Shown: positions 17,439-24,584 of the stretch, one piece after another | Numbering within the stretch: the stretch's first letter is position 1 | Layout: the number at the start of each line of letters is the position of its first letter | DNA from: Kibdelosporangium sp. MJ126-NF4 | GTDB lineage: Bacteria; Actinomycetota; Actinomycetes; Mycobacteriales; Pseudonocardiaceae | Length of the DNA stretch: 64,000 nucleotides | NCBI RefSeq assembly: GCF_000826545.1 | Contig: NZ_CDME01000002.1 | Coordinates: forward strand, 1,373,187 to 1,437,186 | Reading direction: 5' to 3' | Translations under genes and position numbers: made by a program | The notes under the pieces: generated by a model | The model's database searches: none | What the model was told of the DNA's origin: nothing | What the model saw: the letters and a program-made list of their open reading frames with translations, nothing else

Positions 17439-17858
17439 TCAGGTATCACGCCGATCAGGCGACCAATACCCGCCCTCCGAGTCCGTCAACGGGAACGATC
17501 GCCGCGCGGAACCACGTAGATCGACAAGAGAAATCCGGCCCTCAGCAGACCGCCCGAGTCGAATCTCAAGAAGAGACAAAGACACGTCCGACTCGAAGAT
17601 CTCCTCAATCCACAGCGCGACACGCTTCGCCCGAACCCGATCCCAAGCATCCCGCGGCGAGTGCGCAAGATCAGGGATGTAATGCTCATCCAGCTGACGA
17701 AAGTACTCCCCAAGAAGATCCAACTGAAGCGTGACACGAACCGTTCGACCCTCACCAAGAAGGTCAAAAGTACCCCCCTGAACATCCAGCCCAGAAACCC
17801 GCTGCCGGCCCCCAAGAATCTCCCCAACAGCACTGAAAACTACTTCCGCATCAGTCAT
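17439..17858 (-). CDS. hypothetical protein, possible immunity partner
   Basis: This is a 139-residue acidic protein with no signal peptide or membrane span. An ATG at 17858 follows GAGG at good spacing. The sequence alternates strands and helices (VRVTLQLDLLGEYFRQLDEHYIPDL, then RAKRVALWIEEIFESDVSL). I recognise no family. It converges on the secreted toxin-like gene with 10 bp between stops, and its G+C content is visibly lower than its neighbours. Small acidic cytoplasmic proteins next to secreted toxins are often immunity proteins, hence the suggestion. It abuts the left end of the integrative element. Confidence 0.6.
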   Translation of the reverse strand: MTDAEVVFSAVGEILGGRQRVSGLDVQGGTFDLLGEGRTVRVTLQLDLLGEYFRQLDEHYIPDLAHSPRDAWDRVRAKRVALWIEEIFESDVSLSLLEIRLGRSAEGRISLVDLRGSARRSFPLTDSEGGYWSPDRRDT

Positions 17859-18108
17859 ATCAACCTCAATGACGCACGATAATCATCAAAACGGGCACAC
17901 CACCCATCTTATGACCTGACCGAACCAGCCCGCACCGTGAGAGGGCTCGTGAGCCCGGTTGAGGGCGGTGCTGGTGAACGAATTGGGCAACCGGCGCTGG
18001 GTCGAGAGGAGCTCGCACCGTGGGGGGCTTGGGGGGCTCGGCCCCCCCAAAATGAAAAGGACGACCCGGCGAGACCGCGAAGCGATCGAGCATGGTCGCC
18101 CTGAGGAC

Positions 18109-18143
18109 GTGCACCCGAAGGGATTCGAACCCCTAACCTTCTG
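18109..18143. repeat. attL core: copy of the tRNA-Arg 3' end
   Basis: This 35-bp sequence repeats the last 34 bases of the tRNA-Arg gene (and the adjoining base), differing at one position (T at 18123, C at the matching position 30901). Beyond 18143 similarity to the tRNA stops, so it is not a functional tRNA. It marks the left end of the element. Confidence 0.93.
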
Positions 18144-18251
18144 TTAGGAACGCTCCGTGCTGGACAGTTCTCAACGTTGCTCAACTTGTTGCCTCGCAAG
18201 GAAAGGATCTCCCGTTGTCACTCACTAGTTCGCACCGTGTCACACGGTTTT

Positions 18252-18279
18252 GTGTGGGTAAGGTGTGGAGTTGATCATG
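18252..18279 (+). repeat. left presumed integrase arm-type site
   Basis: These 28 bp (GTGTGGGTAAGGTGTGGAGT then TGATCATG) match 30823-30850 at 26 of 28 positions in the same orientation. One copy lies inside each end of the element, 109 bp from the left core and 37 bp from the right core. This is the expected layout for arm-binding sites of a tyrosine integrase. Confidence 0.8.
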
Positions 18280-18380
18280 CGGTTTGAGGGGTCGCTATGG
18301 TTCACGCCTGCCCGAAATGGGAGCGGCGGCGGCCCTGGTCAAGCTCTCCCCTGGACACTTCGAGTGTAGGCACATGTGCA

Positions 18381-18734
18381 TCAGATCAGGTGGTCAAGTC
18401 GACTTGATCGGCGACGCGGGCGGCGTCCGATCTTGGGACCACCCGACGATGGCTTAGCAAGATCACAAACTCCATAGTGGCTGGTCAGAGCGGTACGGGT
18501 GACATTGTCGTGCTTTTCGCGCTTGGCGTTTGTCGACCTGGAGTGCTTACCCCGCGCACTTGTCTTGACCTGCCGGTTTGCGGCCGGTTGTGTCGGGTCC
18601 TGCCTCGCCATCGGACGGCCGGTAGGTGCCTTGGCCTGCCTGGGCCTGGCCGTGGTCGGCCGGAACACTCCGGTGAGCTCGTGGGCCGTCCACAGTGTCA
18701 TCTGGTTGGGGCTGATCTCTCGGGTGCGGTACAT
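18381..18734 (-). CDS. hypothetical small basic protein
   Basis: This 117-residue frame begins with an ATG at 18734 behind a strong AGGAGG site. It starts MYRTREISPNQMTLWTAHEL and then becomes basic and low-complexity (TARPRQAKAPTGRPMARQ; IGRRPRRRSSR). A promoter-like TTGACA/TAACTG pair lies about 80 bp upstream. The good ribosome site and N-terminus suggest a real gene. The Arg/Lys-rich tail could bind nucleic acid, but no family is recognised. It is the only gene near attL on this strand. Confidence 0.45.
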   Translation of the reverse strand: MYRTREISPNQMTLWTAHELTGVFRPTTARPRQAKAPTGRPMARQDPTQPAANRQVKTSARGKHSRSTNAKREKHDNVTRTALTSHYGVCDLAKPSSGGPKIGRRPRRRSSRLDHLI

Positions 18735-19428
18735 GCCGTCCTCCTGTCGTCACGGGCGCGCGCTAGGTGATTTGGGCGGTCCCTGCCCGCCCCCTCACCC
18801 CTCGCCCCTGCCGTCAGTTAGCAACGGGTCGTCGTTGTCAAGGGTGGTCGCTTGCGGCCATTGCGAAGCAACGCCGAAGGCGCCCTTGATGACGGCGACC
18901 CGGTGTTAAACGATCAATTGCGAGGGACCTTCAACGCGACAGTCTTTGTCCGCCGGGGAGAGGCTGGCGGGCATCTGTTCCGCCCGTCTGCCGGGGTCAA
19001 TTCCGCGGCGACTTCCCTGTTGCTACCTGGGGTTATGCTCTTTGTTTGGTCGGTGCACCCGAACAGAAGCGGGCTGGGTGGTGAGTCGGCGGGAGCGGCG
19101 CGGGGTGACCGTGCTGGGAGTACGCCCATAAAAGTCTTGTGGTTTGTTGTTGGCTGCGGGTTGCGGTCGTTACGTGCTGTTTTGGCCGTGCGCCTGTCCA
19201 GGTTGCTTCACGGGTTCCCGCTATCACCTGGATGCCGGTCTATCCGTCCGGTCGATGGCCTGAAACGCTGCGTGCATGCGACAGGTATGTCCGACATGTG
19301 ATGGCTCGGGTTGGGAGACCAGGCCCCGGGCTGGTGGTAAGGGTCGCCAGGGCGGCACTGTTGACAGTGAGGAGGTCTGTAGGCAGTGCGAGGGATCAGG
19401 CTGGATTGATGAGGTGACGCGGTAAGCT
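18735..19428. other. largely non-coding left arm of the element
   Basis: No convincing protein gene is seen in this 694-bp stretch: open frames here lack ribosome sites and codon bias. On the minus strand a promoter-like pair, TTGACA at 18836-18841 and TAACTG at 18815-18820 (15-bp spacer), could drive the 117-residue gene. A TTGACA at 19361-19366 lies upstream of the zinc-ribbon gene without a good -10 partner. The region may hold an origin, transfer locus or RNA, but nothing definite shows. Confidence 0.4.
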
Positions 19429-19674
19429 ATGGCTATGACCGAGCCGACTGAGGTGGGCGACCGTATGCGGACCGTGTGTCACGGGTGCCGACAGGTGACG
19501 CACATCCGGCTGGAAGACGAGGACGACATGGCGGTCCTCCGTCCTATGGTGGTTCCTGGTCAAGGTGTCATCTACGTGGAGAAGGCGCCAGGTGTCATGG
19601 TTGAGCAGCCGTGCCCTGTGTGTGGCGAGTCTGATCAGCCCGGCTGGATTCCCGGGCTCGTGCCTCCCGTGTAA
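19429..19674 (+). CDS. small zinc-ribbon protein
   Basis: This is an 81-residue protein (or 79 from the second ATG at 19435). It has two Cys-x2-Cys knuckles, CHGC at about residues 16-19 and CPVC at about 65-68, which would bind one zinc. Between them lies a strand-rich segment (VTHIRLEDEDDMAVLRPMVVPGQGVIYVEKAPGVMV). The layout suits a DNA-binding or protein-adaptor ribbon. It is inside the element, upstream of cutA and followed by a GC-rich hairpin at 19836-19860. Function unknown. Confidence 0.65.
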   Translation: MAMTEPTEVGDRMRTVCHGCRQVTHIRLEDEDDMAVLRPMVVPGQGVIYVEKAPGVMVEQPCPVCGESDQPGWIPGLVPPV

Positions 19675-20010
19675 CCCGGTTTCTGCTGACGTAGTTTCTG
19701 TAGGTCGTTGCGCGCCGCCGTCGGCCGCTGGTACTCACGCGGGCGGCTCGGGGCCCAGCCGATCGACCGAGCGGGCGTAGCGGAGCGGGAGCCCGCTCGT
19801 GTCGGGATGGAATGGCCCGTGCCGCCCGAGCGTGACGCGCGCCGCTGACGGCGGCGCGCGCTTGATCCCATAGAGCCAAATTCGGCAAAGACACGATTCA
19901 CCCGCACCCCACGCGCGAACCGATCAGCGGAGACACCGCCCGTTTGGTGGGTGCGTATGATCGTCGGTGGATAGATGGACGCGGGCTACCGCAAAGCTTG
20001 GGAGGCAGGA
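19675..20010. other. intergenic region with two GC-rich inverted repeats
   Basis: These 336 bp lie between the zinc-ribbon gene and cutA. A 9-bp inverted repeat (19768-19776 with 19791-19799) and a stronger 10-bp stem (19836-19845 with 19851-19860) are present. No gene is supported. The stretch nearest cutA is AT-richer and probably holds its promoter. Confidence 0.5.
19836..19860 (+). terminator. hairpin after the zinc-ribbon gene
   Basis: The arm CGCGCGCCGC at 19836-19845 pairs perfectly with 19851-19860 around a TGACG loop. It lies about 160 bp beyond the zinc-ribbon gene stop and upstream of cutA, consistent with a terminator separating the two. Confidence 0.6.
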
Positions 20011-20340
20011 GTGTCGGAGTCCTATTGCGCGGTGATCACTACTACTGATAGTTCAGAGGAAGCTGAGCACCTCGCGCGTGGGATAGTGGAGGCACGCCTT
20101 GCAGCGTGCGTAAACATAATTGCGCCTATCCGTAGTTTCTACTGGTGGAAAGGCAAAATAGAGGATGCCCAGGAATGGCAATGCTGGGCCAAAACTAACG
20201 CTGACCGCGTTGACGCGTTGATGGAGTACATCAAAGCGAATCACAGCTATGAGGTGCCTGAAATCGTGGTCGTACCAATTGCTGACGGTAGTCCTGATTA
20301 CCTCACCTGGCTCACCACGGAGACGCGGCCTACCTCTTGA
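20011..20340 (+). CDS. cutA: CutA family divalent-ion tolerance protein (element cargo)
   Basis: The 109-residue product matches CutA1, a small trimeric ferredoxin-fold protein. Landmarks are YCAVITTTDSSEEAEHLARGIVEARLAACVNII (residues 4-36), then IRSFYWWKGKIEDAQEWQCWAKT, and the C-terminal YEVPEIVVVPI segment. The GTG at 20011 is chosen because GGAGGCAGGA precedes it and the length fits the family; the frame is open 12 codons upstream. CutA binds Cu2+ and similar ions but its physiological role is unsettled. Its codon use is much less G+C-rich than the host's, marking it as recently acquired cargo. Confidence 0.92.
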   Translation: MSESYCAVITTTDSSEEAEHLARGIVEARLAACVNIIAPIRSFYWWKGKIEDAQEWQCWAKTNADRVDALMEYIKANHSYEVPEIVVVPIADGSPDYLTWLTTETRPTS

Positions 20341-20345
20341 ATGAC

Positions 20346-20437
20346 TGCCACTTCATTGGCGGCGTAGTGTGGAAATAATCTGGTCGTGTATGTCGCGCGT
20401 TGCAGCATCGTCCCTGCTCGCCGCCAATGAAGTGGCA
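20346..20437. repeat. 19-bp perfect inverted repeat across the cutA/XRE junction
   Basis: TGCCACTTCATTGGCGGCG at 20346-20364 is exactly complementary to 20419-20437, with a 54-nt spacer. The left arm covers the stop codon of the XRE-TPR gene and starts 5 bp after the cutA stop. The right arm is inside the coding sequence of the XRE-TPR C-terminus. It could end both convergent transcripts. Confidence 0.75.
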
Positions 20438-21753
20438 AGAACCATCAGTTTCTGTCGCGCAAGGCTCGTTTCTGTCCGAATAGTTGTACTCAGGGCAGGG
20501 CCAACGAGGTCATACGCGTGATCATACTCTTTTCGCCGTACGGCAAGCCTTGTTAGATCGGTAAGGGCAATTGCGCGGGACTTATAGTCTGTGGGCGGCA
20601 GGGAAGCCAGCAATGAGTCAGCCGCAATATTGGCGTCCTTGTGGTCGAGTGCGACATACGTGGAGACTGTAAGGCCGCCTAGCCGGTTGGCAGTGAAGAA
20701 ACCTGTCCATACGCGTTCGGTGCGCGGGCGGGCAAAGTCGAACGCGGTAAAGGCACGCTCTATCGACCGGAGCGCATCGGTTTCGTTGCCAAGACGGCCG
20801 AGCTCTTCAGCTTGGCGTGCGGCAATCCATGCGCGTGTAGCAGGTGCGGAGTTGCCCGGGACGTATTGTTCGGCTTGTTGAAGTAGGTTTATTGCAGGCT
20901 CGATATCATTTCTCGATGCTGCAAGGTAGCTCCAGTAACCAAGAGCGCAAGCCGCCAACGCGCCGTCACCAGTCTCTTTAGCGATTTTAAGCGTTGCACG
21001 CCATGAATTTGCGGCGTCAGTGGCATGTCCTAGATCAAACTGTAGCCATCCAAGAAGGGCCTCGGTTTCTCCCAATGTAACGGCAAGTTGGTGTTGAATT
21101 GAGCCACTTGACGTGTTACGTACCAAAGCAGTCAGCACTGAACGATGCTTTTGCAATGCACGCAGAACCTGCCGGGCGGGGACCGTCCGTTCAGTGTCGA
21201 AGAAGTCAGCCGTTCGATCCTGCATTAGCTGCACTGTGGCCGAGTCGACGGGGCGCCCATTGTCGACCGAGTCCAGAAGTCGCTGCCATGGGCTATTGGC
21301 TAGTAGTCCACTGCCTACTGCGACTGTTGCGGCACTGGCGGCCTTAAACAGTTCCCGCCTTTTCAACTCACCTTGATTCTGCTCGTTTATCGGGTCAACT
21401 ACGTTCGGCGTGGATGGCGTTTCGGTCTCATCGTTTGAGTCGTCGGAGAACTTGAACCACAACAAATCCTGAGGCACATTTATAGCTCGCGACCAGGCTT
21501 CAAGTTTGGCCAAATCATGAACTGGGCTGACTCCCCGCTCAATTCGGCTCAATTGTCCTTGAGTGATACCGATCCATGCCGCTAGTTGTACTTGCTGGAT
21601 GGCGGGCTCATGCACGAGTCGATAAGCTCGCAAGAACCGCCCAAAATGACGTTCGCGAAGTGCCGCGAGCAGTGTGGGCTGCTCCCAAAAATCGGGCGGG
21701 ACGCTGGGGGCGGACTCCTTGGCGGGAGTCTTCCCCTGATCGGGAGTGCTCAT
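20353..21753 (-). CDS. XRE-family regulator with TPR-like repeats
   Basis: The 466-residue protein has an XRE helix-turn-helix near residues 50-95 (QLAAWIGITQGQLSRIERGVSPVHDLAKLEAWSRAI). A linker with LKRRELFKAASAATVAVGSGLL leads into a long helical part resembling tetratricopeptide repeats (WLQFDLGHATDAANSWRATLKIAKETGDGALAACALGYWSYL and following). This is the architecture of actinobacterial signal-responsive regulators of the plasmid and conjugation control type, where the TPR part may bind a peptide. It is divergent from the main element operon, with a cluster of TATGC motifs between. Codon use is low in G+C for this genome. Confidence 0.88.
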   Translation of the reverse strand: MSTPDQGKTPAKESAPSVPPDFWEQPTLLAALRERHFGRFLRAYRLVHEPAIQQVQLAAWIGITQGQLSRIERGVSPVHDLAKLEAWSRAINVPQDLLWFKFSDDSNDETETPSTPNVVDPINEQNQGELKRRELFKAASAATVAVGSGLLANSPWQRLLDSVDNGRPVDSATVQLMQDRTADFFDTERTVPARQVLRALQKHRSVLTALVRNTSSGSIQHQLAVTLGETEALLGWLQFDLGHATDAANSWRATLKIAKETGDGALAACALGYWSYLAASRNDIEPAINLLQQAEQYVPGNSAPATRAWIAARQAEELGRLGNETDALRSIERAFTAFDFARPRTERVWTGFFTANRLGGLTVSTYVALDHKDANIAADSLLASLPPTDYKSRAIALTDLTRLAVRRKEYDHAYDLVGPALSTTIRTETSLARQKLMVLATSLAASRDDAATRDIHDQIISTLRRQ

Positions 21754-21801
21754 GACTGCCCTCGCTGGCTAGATGTCGATATGTCTTGAGCGTATCACGA
21801 T

Positions 21802-21900
21802 GCATACGGTGTCGTGGCCTCTGACCTGCCCGTATGCGCGATTGACATATGCATGCCTGTTTGCTCACCTCCATATGCGCTCTGAACAGGCGGTATGCGG
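21802..21900. promoter_or_regulatory. cluster of five TATGC-containing motifs (operators)
   Basis: The divergent region between the XRE-TPR gene and the main element operon holds GCATAC at 21802-21807, GTATGCG at 21831-21837, CATATGC at 21846-21852, CATATGC at 21872-21878 and GTATGCG at 21893-21899. A TTGACA at 21842-21847 overlaps the cluster. Repeated short sites at a divergent promoter are typical repressor operators. The XRE-TPR protein is the natural candidate to bind them. Confidence 0.6.
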
Positions 21901-21981
21901 GCTTCAGCCGTCATTGTGTTGGTGGCGACAGATGACCGCAAACCCACAAGGGAGGTCGCGCGTAGTGAGAGGACGGGAACG

Positions 21982-22221
21982 ATGGCGGGTCGGACCAGGC
22001 GCAACAGCTCTCAGGGCGCAGACAGTGAAGGGCTGGGAAATCAGGGGGCTGAGCGCTATATGTGGGCGTTTGTCGAAAATGGCCAAGTAAAGCTCTCCAT
22101 CCCGGGGGTGCGAGTCCTGGAATTTAGTCAGGACGAGGCGCGAGAGGTCGGCGAACTACTGATTAGCACGGCTGATCAACTGAATGAAGTCACGGACGAA
22201 CAAGCGAAAGTTGAGGACTGA
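21982..22221 (+). CDS. hypothetical small protein, first gene of the element operon
   Basis: This is a 79-residue protein from the ATG at 21982. An N-terminal polar stretch is followed by a compact domain (YMWAFVENGQVKLSIPGVRVLEFSQDEAREVGELLISTADQLNE), with strands then a helix. No family is recognised. It is 3 bp ahead of the Pra-like gene and thus in one operon. The upstream in-frame extension to 21895 overlaps the operator cluster and is unlikely to be translated. Confidence 0.6.
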   Translation: MAGRTRRNSSQGADSEGLGNQGAERYMWAFVENGQVKLSIPGVRVLEFSQDEAREVGELLISTADQLNEVTDEQAKVED

Positions 22222-22224
22222 ACG

Positions 22225-22695
22225 ATGGCTATTCCTAAGGGTTACCGGTTCGAGATCCCGTTTGACGTGGCGTTTCCGAAGGGCTTGGTGTTGGTAGGAG
22301 ACGTTGCGCCGGACACAGAGTTTCAGTCACCGCAAGAGCGGGCCTCTGGTCGTCCTGCGCGGCAGAGGATTGACGAGGCGACCGGTCTGCGTCAGTGGAA
22401 GGCAGCGGTGACCGACCCGGACGAGGTGAAGGCGAAGCGGGCGTCGTTCGAGATTGTGTTGCTGGCTGAGATTCAGCCGGTGCCGTCGACGTCGGAGGTG
22501 TTGCCGGGTGTGCGGCCGGTCGAGTTGGAGGGATTGACGGCTGAGCCGAAGGTGGCGGGGAACGGCGAGTTCAAATACCAGTCGTTCGTGTACCGGGCGA
22601 CCGGGTTCAAGGCCGCTGCGTCGGGTGGTGCGGGGGCTCGTGGCTCGTCGGGTAAGTCGTCGGCCGGTGACTCGGCGAAACAGGCGGCGGCGTGA
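22225..22695 (+). CDS. pra: Pra-like plasmid replication, integration and excision activator
   Basis: The 156-residue protein resembles the Pra family of pSAM2-like elements, which switches on replication and excision genes. The pattern is an N-terminal FEIPFDVAFPKGLVLVGDVAPDTEF, then RIDEATGLRQWKAAVTDPDEVKAKRASFEIVLLAEIQPV, then RPVELEGLTAEPKV and an FVYRATGF strand. That order is what I recall of the family. The tail is Ala/Ser/Gly-rich. It is second in the element operon; the next gene overlaps its stop. The assignment is by pattern and context rather than by alignment. Confidence 0.7.
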   Translation: MAIPKGYRFEIPFDVAFPKGLVLVGDVAPDTEFQSPQERASGRPARQRIDEATGLRQWKAAVTDPDEVKAKRASFEIVLLAEIQPVPSTSEVLPGVRPVELEGLTAEPKVAGNGEFKYQSFVYRATGFKAAASGGAGARGSSGKSSAGDSAKQAAA

Positions 22696-23027
22696 TGACC
22701 GAGAGTCTGGGACACGCTGTCTGGGTCGCGGGGCCTGGGGCGTCGGCTGCGGTGCGGGAGTGGAGCACGCGCCACCCTCCGGGGCTGTGGCTGGCCCTGG
22801 AGGGCGGTGGGGTGTTGATCCCCACGCCGTTGGAGGACCAGCTTCGCGGCCCGTTCGCGGGGTTCTTGTGGGAGCTGGCGGACGCGGCCTTGGTGTTGGC
22901 GTCGGTGCTGGACCCGCATGGCCTTGCCGCGCCTCCGGAGGTACAGGACGAAGGTGTCCCGAGTGGACGCCATGCGTTGCTTCGTCGTGACGAGTTCGGG
23001 GACCCGGACGGGGGTGTGCTGCGGTGA
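22692..23027 (+). CDS. hypothetical protein in the element operon
   Basis: This is a 111-residue (or 110-residue) protein whose GTG/ATG start overlaps the Pra-like stop. It has a Trp- and Gly-rich N-terminal part (HAVWVAGPGASAAVREWS) and a helical middle ending in a polar tail. No signal peptide, membrane span or known motif is visible. Its stop overlaps the next start (GTGA). Function unknown. Its tight coupling on both sides shows it is translated as part of the polycistron. Confidence 0.65.
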   Translation: MMTESLGHAVWVAGPGASAAVREWSTRHPPGLWLALEGGGVLIPTPLEDQLRGPFAGFLWELADAALVLASVLDPHGLAAPPEVQDEGVPSGRHALLRRDEFGDPDGGVLR

Positions 23028-23560
23028 GCGTTACGGATGGTTCCGGTTGGGACCGAATGTTTGAGTCGGTGCACGTGGGTCCGCCTAATGTGAAGGAAGT
23101 TGGTGTGTGGCTGGGGTCTGACGAATACGGTTTGGTGTTCGTGGACGCCTGCGGTGAGGCTCGGGTGCGGCTGTCGTTCGAGGATCGACGTCATGACTTG
23201 ACAGTCACGTTGCGGGACCAGAATACGGCGAAAGTTGTGCAGGCGGCGGTGGAGTGGGCTGTCGCGTGCATGGCTGCGGGTGTTCAGTCTGGCCCGATCG
23301 GGGTGTGGGTCAAAGAGTTGGGTTACCCGTCTGATCTCGGCGTTCGGGTCAGGAGGGCTCGTCAGCGTGCGCGTTTGTCGTTGGACGGAATGTCGAAGCG
23401 TCTGGATATCTCGGCGAGTCAGTTGGATCGGATCGAGACTGGACGTGTGACCTCACCGTCTAAGTTGCTTGTCGCACGGATCGCGGGCGCCGCCAATGTG
23501 GCTGTGGCTGAACTGTTGTGGTCTGACATGTTCGGCACGGACGGGGGTGTTGCGCGGTGA
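23024..23560 (+). CDS. XRE-type helix-turn-helix protein, paralog 1 of 3
   Basis: This is a 178-residue protein with two parts. Residues 1-100 form a strand-rich domain (RLSFEDRRHDLTVTL) ending in a helix with AVEWAVACMAAGVQSG. Residues 108-170 are an XRE domain (LGVRVRRARQRARLSLDGMSKRLDISASQLDRIETGRVTSPSKLLVARIA). The next two genes share this layout, including the helix ahead of the XRE domain. Overlap of 4 bp at both ends indicates translational coupling. It is probably a DNA-binding control protein of the element; what its N-terminal domain senses is unknown. Confidence 0.8.
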   Translation: MSVTDGSGWDRMFESVHVGPPNVKEVGVWLGSDEYGLVFVDACGEARVRLSFEDRRHDLTVTLRDQNTAKVVQAAVEWAVACMAAGVQSGPIGVWVKELGYPSDLGVRVRRARQRARLSLDGMSKRLDISASQLDRIETGRVTSPSKLLVARIAGAANVAVAELLWSDMFGTDGGVAR

Positions 23561-24075
23561 CGTCGTCATCACGTCCACACGGGGTTGTGTCGGCGTTGGC
23601 ACCCGGCCAGGTGCCGGTCTCTCCTGACCGGACCGTGGTGCTGCGGGACCGGGCCCAGGCGGTGGTCAGTGGCGGTAGCGCGGGTGTGATGCCGGAGATC
23701 GATCTGATCTCGCTGGGCCGTGTCGTGCGGGTCGGGATGAATCAGGACGGCCTGACAGTGTTGGCGACTGCGGTGGAGTGGCTTGTGGCGTGCATGAAAA
23801 CGGGCGCGCGGGCCGGTCAACTCGTGGTGGGCATGGACAGTCTGATCTACCCAGACGAGTTGGGTGTCCGGATCAGGGCCGCGCGGTGGTCGACGGGCCT
23901 GTCCATCAATCAAATGTCCAAGCGGATGAACGTCAAGGCGGAGCTGTTGTCCGCTGTGGAGAAGGGACAGCGGAAGCCGACTCCGATGTTCGTGGCGAAA
24001 GCGGCGTTCGTCGCGGACGTGTCGTTGGCTGACCTGTTGGAGCCGTGGAGTTACTTGGACGGTGAGGACAGGTGA
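23557..24075 (+). CDS. XRE-type helix-turn-helix protein, paralog 2 of 3
   Basis: This is a 172-residue protein. The N-terminal part ends with VRVGMNQDGLTVLATAVEWLVACMKTG, clearly related to the matching stretch of paralog 1 (AVEWAVACMAAG). A conserved YPDELGVRIRAAR link leads into the XRE domain (INQMSKRMNVKAELLSAVEKGQRKPTPMFVAKAAFVADV). It overlaps both neighbours by 4 bp. Divergence between the copies is high, so the duplication is old. Role as for paralog 1. Confidence 0.8.
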   Translation: MTSSSRPHGVVSALAPGQVPVSPDRTVVLRDRAQAVVSGGSAGVMPEIDLISLGRVVRVGMNQDGLTVLATAVEWLVACMKTGARAGQLVVGMDSLIYPDELGVRIRAARWSTGLSINQMSKRMNVKAELLSAVEKGQRKPTPMFVAKAAFVADVSLADLLEPWSYLDGEDR

Positions 24076-24584
24076 GCGGGAACGTGACGGTGCTCGGGGA
24101 AGTGTCGTCCCCGGCCTTGGTGGTCGGGGTGGGCCGTGACTCGTTTGCTGCGGTGAGCGTGGATCACGACAGCCTACCCACAATTCGCTTCTGTGGCGCG
24201 GGTACACAGGTAGTTCTCGCGCTGAGCCCGGACGGGTTGGCGTTGATGCGGTGGGCGTGTGACCTGGTGGACGCGTGCGTGGTGTCGGGCGCGGAGTCCG
24301 GTTTGCTGGCGGTGCGGGCGAACGTGCCTGGTTTCCCGGTCGGCATGCGCGAGGAGATGCGGGCTCGGCGTGAACAGTTGGGTCTGTCGGCATCCGAAGT
24401 GGGTTACCGTGCGGGGATTACGGCCGCGCACATGTCCAATATTGAGAACGGGAACAAGAACCCGTCTGTGCGGACCGTGGGCATGATCGCGGTTGCGCTG
24501 GGCGTGCCGATGGAAGACCTGCTCGTGCCGGACCGTTACGGCCAGGCAGGGTTGAGGCAGGCGGGACGGTGGGACGATGAGTGA
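24072..24584 (+). CDS. XRE-type helix-turn-helix protein, paralog 3 of 3
   Basis: This is a 170-residue protein. The N-terminal domain ends VVLALSPDGLALMRWACDLVDACVVSGAESG, aligning with the helix region of the two upstream paralogs. The XRE domain follows (MREEMRARREQLGLSASEVGYRAGITAAHMSNIENGNKNPSVRTVGMIAVALGV) and is the most canonical of the three. A short extra tail (DRYGQAGLRQAG) follows. Its start overlaps paralog 2 by 4 bp and its stop overlaps the next gene by 8 bp. Confidence 0.82.
   Translation: MSGNVTVLGEVSSPALVVGVGRDSFAAVSVDHDSLPTIRFCGAGTQVVLALSPDGLALMRWACDLVDACVVSGAESGLLAVRANVPGFPVGMREEMRARREQLGLSASEVGYRAGITAAHMSNIENGNKNPSVRTVGMIAVALGVPMEDLLVPDRYGQAGLRQAGRWDDE

Noticed and set aside
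18031..18047. Intrinsic terminator at the G-run hairpin (GGGGGGC-TCG-GCCCCCC)
   Set aside because: There is no U-tract on either strand and no gene ends near it; only a hairpin can be claimed.
18109..18143. A second tRNA gene at the left end of the element
   Set aside because: Only 35 bases match the tRNA 3' end; the anticodon and 5' half are missing. It is an att duplicate.
18852..19301. A 149-residue gene in the left arm of the element
   Set aside because: It has no ribosome site or motif, and several frames here are open by chance; codon bias does not favour it.
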